Below are positions 6,503 to 10,333 of a stretch of DNA of 10,333 nucleotides, one piece after another (position 1 is the stretch's first letter; the number at the start of each line of letters is the position of its first letter). The translations under genes and the position numbers were made by a program. The stretch covers positions 1 through 10,333 of the forward strand of contig CALGPD010000191.1 in the NCBI GenBank assembly GCA_937960625.1, in the 5' to 3' direction. This DNA comes from an uncultured Spirochaetia bacterium (GTDB lineage: Bacteria; Spirochaetota; CALGPD01). The notes under the pieces are model-generated. The model searched no databases. It had not been told where the DNA came from and was given only the letters and a program-made list of their open reading frames with translations.

Positions 6503-7161
6503 AGATTATAATCCAGGGATAAATCATCAAGCTTAACTTTGACAGGGTTAATTTCTCCAACAATACCCGCACAGGGGACTTTGGTAAAATTTTCAATATT
6601 TCCCGCATTCCTATTACCCGCCTGTGTATCCCCTTTTCCATTAAGGATAAAAGCTTTTACATTAATTTTATTATACTGCAAGGCTTTAATAGTTAAAATT
6701 GTATGGTTGATTGTTCCCAACCCCAACCTGCCGATGACTATACACGGTTCGTTTATCTGCTTAATCAAATCGATTATGCAGTAATCCCCGGTAACGGGGA
6801 CGTAAACTCCCCCCGCGCCTTCAATGATAGTATATTCATAATCCTGTTTTATTTTATTTATCTGCCGCAATACTTTTTCAATATCCGGTTTTCTGCTTTC
6901 TAAAACGGCACTGTCATGAGGGGATAAAGCATAATAATACTTTTCGATTACACTTTCCTGTTCAGGGATTGCGAGTTTAGGATTAATTCTTTTTACATAA
7001 GAATAGTCTATGGATTTAAAACTTTCACCTAAACCCGTTTCAAAAGGTTTTACATACGCGCATTTGTTTTTTAACTCTGTTAACTTTTTTATTAATAAAG
7101 CGCTAATAAAAGTCTTTCCTACTTCAGTATCCGTCGCTGTTATAAAAATTGATTTAGTCAT
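6487..7161 (-). CDS. bioD: ATP-dependent dethiobiotin synthetase (BioD)
   Basis: BioD closes the ureido ring of dethiobiotin from 7,8-diaminononanoate, CO2 and ATP, the penultimate step of biotin synthesis, in the cytoplasm. The 224-aa length matches the family. The P-loop is ATDTEVGKT (9-17), with Ala in place of the usual first Gly. Lys38 in VKPFETG corresponds to the substrate-carbamate lysine. EGAGGVYVP (114-122) is the conserved magnesium/phosphate loop, and GLGTINHT (147-154) is the conserved substrate/dimer loop. ILNG (172-175) is near the nucleotide-binding end. The minus-strand start has TAAGG only 3 nt upstream, which is short but the only candidate. No other bio genes are visible; the gene follows an alpha/beta hydrolase on the same strand after 34 nt, probably in one transcript. 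The stop overlaps that of the patatin gene by 4 nt. Confidence 0.96.
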   Translation of the reverse strand: MTKSIFITATDTEVGKTFISALLIKKLTELKNKCAYVKPFETGLGESFKSIDYSYVKRINPKLAIPEQESVIEKYYYALSPHDSAVLESRKPDIEKVLRQINKIKQDYEYTIIEGAGGVYVPVTGDYCIIDLIKQINEPCIVIGRLGLGTINHTILTIKALQYNKINVKAFILNGKGDTQAGNRNAGNIENFTKVPCAGIVGEINPVKVKLDDLSLDYNLIFDF

Positions 7162-7195
7162 AAACCTTAATTTAATAATTGAATAACATAGCCCG

Positions 7196-8077
7196 TTAAT
7201 CTTTTTTTAAAAAATTATTTACAACGGATAAAAACTTGTGGTTTTCTTCAACAAAAGGGAAATGTCCGCTGTTTTCAAACAACGAATACTTAGGATTTTT
7301 AAAACAGGCTGCTATTTCCTCTGATAAAAATGGCGGAGTAACAATATCGTGTTTGCCAACAATTATTAATACGGGAACGGAATTATTTAATGATTTTATC
7401 TTAAAACGGGCATCAAATTTTCTATATTCATTTGAATATACTAAATTGCTAAATACTTTTTTATTAAAAGTCGTTGTAGATAAAAATCGGGAGACAAATT
7501 TATAATTTCTAAAAGATTTTTTATGAAAATAAACTATTGTTCTGTAAATATTTATCTGCTCACGTTTATATTTATCAGGTTTCCTGCTATTTATGATCCC
7601 CCTTATTTTTGACATAATATTCTCGGGTACCATAAAATATTTATATTGTTCGGGATGTTTTCTCCCAAATCCTGAAACTAATATTAATTTCTTAATACGG
7701 GAAGGATATCTCAGATAATATTTTAACGCAATAACAACGCCGAAAGAATGAGCCAGCAATACAATTTTTTCAGCATTAATCTTTTCCCGTAGATTCTCAA
7801 TATCATTGATATACCCTTTAAAAGTAGCTTTATAATTATACGGTTTAATTGATAACCCGCAGCCTGATTGGTCATAATAAACGAGTTTATTATTTTCAGA
7901 TAATTTATTTAAATACGGTTTGAAATATGCGCTTGACATTCCTGGGCCACCGTGAATTGTAATCACTGGTATACCCTTACCATGAATTGAATAATAAAGG
8001 GAATTATTCTTTGTCATAACTGCCTTAGGGTTAATAAAAATTAAAAATATTGAAAAAAAATAAACTATTCTGTTCAT
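7196..8077 (-). CDS. Alpha/beta hydrolase, proline iminopeptidase-like (peptidase S33)
   Basis: This is a serine hydrolase with the proline-iminopeptidase pattern: HGGPG (42-46), YDQSGCGLS (68-76), nucleophile elbow AHSFG (109-113, Ser111), Asp244 in GKHDIVTP and His272 in NSGHFPF. The first Gly of the usual GxSxG is Ala, which is common in related esterases. The same pattern occurs in epoxide hydrolases, acyl esterases and BioH-type pimeloyl-ACP methyl ester esterases, so the substrate is open. Two starts are possible. Met1 at 8077 gives a hydrophobic N-terminus (IVYFFSIFLIFI) resembling a signal peptide, but has no ribosome binding site. Met21 at 8017 removes it, gives a 273-aa cytoplasmic enzyme and has AAGG (plus 8023-8026) 5 nt upstream. 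It lies 34 nt before bioD, which suggests a shared transcript. Confidence 0.9.
   Translation of the reverse strand: MNRIVYFFSIFLIFINPKAVMTKNNSLYYSIHGKGIPVITIHGGPGMSSAYFKPYLNKLSENNKLVYYDQSGCGLSIKPYNYKATFKGYINDIENLREKINAEKIVLLAHSFGVVIALKYYLRYPSRIKKLILVSGFGRKHPEQYKYFMVPENIMSKIRGIINSRKPDKYKREQINIYRTIVYFHKKSFRNYKFVSRFLSTTTFNKKVFSNLVYSNEYRKFDARFKIKSLNNSVPVLIIVGKHDIVTPPFLSEEIAACFKNPKYSLFENSGHFPFVEENHKFLSVVNNFLKKD
8018..8027 (-). promoter_or_regulatory. Internal ribosome binding site favouring Met21 of the S33 hydrolase
   Basis: On the minus strand TAAGG (plus 8023-8027) stands 5 nt before the ATG at 8017-8015. The same TAAGG word precedes the starts of bioD and of the minus-strand gene at 5497. The longer start at 8077 has nothing comparable. 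This makes a cytoplasmic product plausible, although the upstream 20 codons are in frame and hydrophobic. Confidence 0.45.
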
Positions 8078-8203
8078 ATTATGTTAAAAGTGATATAAAA
8101 TAAAAATAATCGGGTTATAATAATTATATACACATGTTAACACATTCTAAGTTTTTTTACCAGTATATAAGCGAAAAATGTTAATAATATCGGGAGTGAC
8201 ACA
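8078..8203. promoter_or_regulatory. Divergent intergenic region with candidate hydrolase promoter
   Basis: This 126-base gap separates two divergent genes. For the minus-strand hydrolase, a perfect TATAAT (plus 8123-8128) has a weak TTAGAA (plus 8145-8150) 16 bp upstream; transcription would start near plus 8116. For the plus-strand gene I see only weak choices, such as TATATA or TATAAG at 8164-8171. An 8-bp palindrome TGTTAACA (8135-8142) lies between them and could be an operator core, but a palindrome this short may be chance. Confidence 0.35.
8192..8196 (+). promoter_or_regulatory. Ribosome binding site of the TPR-macroglobulin gene
   Basis: GGGAG ends 7 nt before the ATG at 8204. It is one of the clearest ribosome binding sites in the window and fixes the start of a gene whose 3' end is not seen. 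Confidence 0.6.
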
Positions 8204-10333
8204 ATGAAGAAAGCTTTACTTTGTTTTTTAATTTTTTCTGTTTTGGGAATTTCTCTTCACAGCAGTAAAAAAAACGAAATCGAAATTATTCAGTCAATGC
8301 AGGCAAAAAATTATCAAAAAGTAATTTCAATTTATGACAGCAATAAAGATTATTTTAAAAACAAACCCTTTTTTGAATATTTAAAGGGTAAAGCATATTT
8401 GAAGAAAAAAAACTTTCAAGCCGCAAGACAGATTTTTAGCGGCATTATTGAAAAATATCCAAAATCAGAATTGGCCATTAAAAGTAAATATAAAATTGCT
8501 TTCATTCATTATAAAACCAATCAATACAAAAAAGCATACGAAATATATAAAAATCAATTAGCATATATTTTATCCAACAAAAGACGTAAAAAATATTCTA
8601 AGTTATACCGTGATCTTGCTAAAACCATGGCATTTAATAAAGAGAAAGAAAAACGCAATTACAGCAACGCAACACTGTTTTTCAAACGTGCTTTGGAAAT
8701 AAACTCCAAACAGGAAAAAAATGAGAACGCTGATCTGCAATTCATGCTAGCTAAATCGTATTTTTTATGGAAGAAATATTATAAATCAGCAAAAGAGTTT
8801 AAAAAATTAATTAAAAAATATAAAGAATCCGTAAAAATCGCTGAAGCTTATTATTACGCGGGGCTTAGTAATTATAAAGTGAGCCGGTACTGGAACGCGA
8901 GAAAATTCTTTAAAAAAATCATCGAAAAATATCCTACCAGCAAAAATATAGCTAAAACGTGTTATTATCATGCAAAAACCTATTACCGCTATAGTTATAA
9001 TGCCGTATATTTTGAGCAGGCCTTGAAATATTATAAACTTGCATATTTAAAGTATCAGGATAAAAAATTCAGCCCTTTAAGTTCTTATGAGGCGGCAGCG
9101 TTATTTTATAGATATAAAAGATATTCTTTATCAACCGTGAATGCTTTCCTAAGCCACGCAAAAAGATTCCCAGAACATGAAAAAGCGCCTTACTCTCTTT
9201 ATATGGCAGCATATATTTTATCATATAAAAATCACTTCGATAAGGCAGAAAGCACATTAAAAAAACTGCTTAGTAAATATCCAAACAACGAATACTGGAA
9301 ACAGGCACGAAACCGTATTATATACATTGCATATAATAGAAGTTTAAAAGCTTATGCAGGAAAAAATTATAATAGTTCAATAAAATACGCTGATAGTTTC
9401 GTTAAACGTTTCCCTTTCAGCAATTATATTTACTACGTTCTATACATCAAAGGAATGTCGTTATATAAACTAAAAAAATATAAAAAATCAGTTAAACAGT
9501 TTACGGATTTGTTTTCCCGTTCTAAATATAATTCATATTCTAATTTAGGGTTATTAACAGCAGCGAGAATTTATACAGACGAACTTAAAGACTATGAAAA
9601 AGGAATAAAAACGTATAAAAAAATAACAAGTTACCGATATAAAAAAATTGCGGTTGCAATGATTAATAAACTGAAAAAAGAATATATCGGAATTAAAGTT
9701 GATTCCCAATTTTTCTCAGGGGAAACTGCTAAGATAAAATTGAAAATAAGAAATATCAAGGATTATAAAATCAATGTGTATAACATTGACCTTTTAGACT
9801 ATTTTTACAAAAACCATTCCATATCAAATGTTCATAATCTTGACATACTTTTAATTAAACCTGATGAAACTCTTAAGAAAAAAATAGCTGCTTATAAAAA
9901 ATACAGGCTGTATAACTTATCTATACCCATAAAATTATCATCACAGGGAGCTTATGTTATTCAGATAGTATCTAAAAGGCTTACTTCAACTGCTTTATTA
10001 TTAAAAAGTGATATCGCGGTTGTTTCAAGGTTTAACCTTGAAAACGGTTTTGTATACGTTAAAAACTTAAAAACACATAACGGGGAAAACGGGGTTATGG
10101 TTTATATAAGTAACGGTGAAAAAGTCATTGCTAAAGGAAAAACAAATTCAAACGGATATTTCAAAGTCAATCTTGAAAAAATAGCTAAAAATCAGGGAAT
10201 TAACTATAATAATTTACGTGTTTTTGTTAAGAAAAACGGAAATTATTCCTTTAGCGGTTTATCGCTCTCAGGACTTACAAAGTCGGCAGGCATGTCCCAT
10301 AGGGCATATATATATGGAGACAAACCCGTATAC
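8204..10333 (+). CDS. Exported TPR/alpha-2-macroglobulin-family protein, 3' truncated by window
   Basis: The frame stays open for 710 codons and runs off the window. Residues 1-20 form a Sec signal peptide (MKK, then ALLCFLIFSVLGIS), with no lipobox Cys at the expected place. Residues about 30-490 are TPR-like repeats of the type seen in outer-membrane and Tol-Pal-associated proteins, with recurring kYP turns (AARQIFSGIIEKYPKSELA at 73-91; ARKFFKKIIEKYPTS at 232-246; AESTLKKLLSKYP at 348-360). From about 495 the protein becomes beta-rich: GAYVIQIVSK (582-591), then VYVKNLKTHNGENGVMVYISNG (617-638) with a GKTNSNGYFKV strand. This matches the macroglobulin domain that precedes MG2. The last visible residues, RAYIYGDKPVY (700-710), are the start of the MG2 signature (usually TDRPxYRPG). 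The family traps proteases at the cell surface or in the periplasm. Whether the thioester bait site is present lies beyond the window. Confidence 0.9.
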   Translation, partial: MKKALLCFLIFSVLGISLHSSKKNEIEIIQSMQAKNYQKVISIYDSNKDYFKNKPFFEYLKGKAYLKKKNFQAARQIFSGIIEKYPKSELAIKSKYKIAFIHYKTNQYKKAYEIYKNQLAYILSNKRRKKYSKLYRDLAKTMAFNKEKEKRNYSNATLFFKRALEINSKQEKNENADLQFMLAKSYFLWKKYYKSAKEFKKLIKKYKESVKIAEAYYYAGLSNYKVSRYWNARKFFKKIIEKYPTSKNIAKTCYYHAKTYYRYSYNAVYFEQALKYYKLAYLKYQDKKFSPLSSYEAAALFYRYKRYSLSTVNAFLSHAKRFPEHEKAPYSLYMAAYILSYKNHFDKAESTLKKLLSKYPNNEYWKQARNRIIYIAYNRSLKAYAGKNYNSSIKYADSFVKRFPFSNYIYYVLYIKGMSLYKLKKYKKSVKQFTDLFSRSKYNSYSNLGLLTAARIYTDELKDYEKGIKTYKKITSYRYKKIAVAMINKLKKEYIGIKVDSQFFSGETAKIKLKIRNIKDYKINVYNIDLLDYFYKNHSISNVHNLDILLIKPDETLKKKIAAYKKYRLYNLSIPIKLSSQGAYVIQIVSKRLTSTALLLKSDIAVVSRFNLENGFVYVKNLKTHNGENGVMVYISNGEKVIAKGKTNSNGYFKVNLEKIAKNQGINYNNLRVFVKKNGNYSFSGLSLSGLTKSAGMSHRAYIYGDKPVY

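Noticed and set aside
6539..6903. Two plus-strand frames inside bioD (6539-6784 and 6703-6903)
   Set aside because: They are antisense to a gene with every BioD motif intact, and have no motif or ribosome binding site of their own.
9069..9257. Minus-strand 62-codon frame inside the TPR-macroglobulin gene
   Set aside because: It is antisense to a continuous 710-codon frame with clear repeats, and has no supporting signal.

Overview
The window is AT-rich bacterial DNA (roughly 30% GC by spot counts in coding stretches). Its genes are rich in Lys, Asn and Ile and are packed mostly with short gaps. At least four products carry, or may carry, Sec-type signal peptides, and the last gene is a tetratricopeptide/alpha-2-macroglobulin protein. 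That family is typical of diderm (Gram-negative) bacteria, so a diderm with a low-GC genome is the best guess. I cannot assign a phylum from the sequence. There are no rRNA or tRNA genes, CRISPR arrays, transposases or phage genes in the window.

Layout, left to right. Positions 1-339 hold no convincing gene. The first 240 bases are clearly GC-richer than the following 100, carry small direct and inverted repeats, and contain a good sigma70-like promoter pointing left, out of the window. Next come xseA (exonuclease VII large subunit, 340-1542) and an alpha/beta hydrolase (1535-2269) that overlaps it by 8 nt, so these two are probably one operon. A small exported helical-repeat protein (2319-3035) follows. 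A separate promoter then appears to serve a 77-residue unknown protein (3143-3376) and, 5 nt later, a 489-residue cytoplasmic TPR protein (3382-4851). On the minus strand at 4865-5497 lies an exported, basic protein that resembles the PsbP/Mog1-type fold. It diverges from a patatin-like lipase (5603-6490, plus). The lipase meets bioD (dethiobiotin synthase, 6487-7161, minus) tail to tail with a 4-nt overlap. Upstream of bioD on the same strand is a proline-iminopeptidase-like alpha/beta hydrolase (7196-8077). Divergent from it, an open-ended gene (8204 to the window edge, 710 codons visible) encodes a signal peptide, a long array of TPR-like repeats and the first macroglobulin domains. The window cuts it just after the start of the MG2 signature.

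Functionally this looks like ordinary chromosomal housekeeping mixed with envelope genes: DNA repair (xseA), biotin synthesis (bioD, perhaps with the adjacent hydrolase), lipid or ester hydrolysis (three serine hydrolases) and several TPR-type scaffold proteins. I do not see a clear, complete undescribed system. The parts most worth a second look are the 77-aa/TPR gene pair, the hydrolase-bioD pair with its ambiguous start codon, the TPR-macroglobulin fusion, and the repeat-bearing GC-richer left end.
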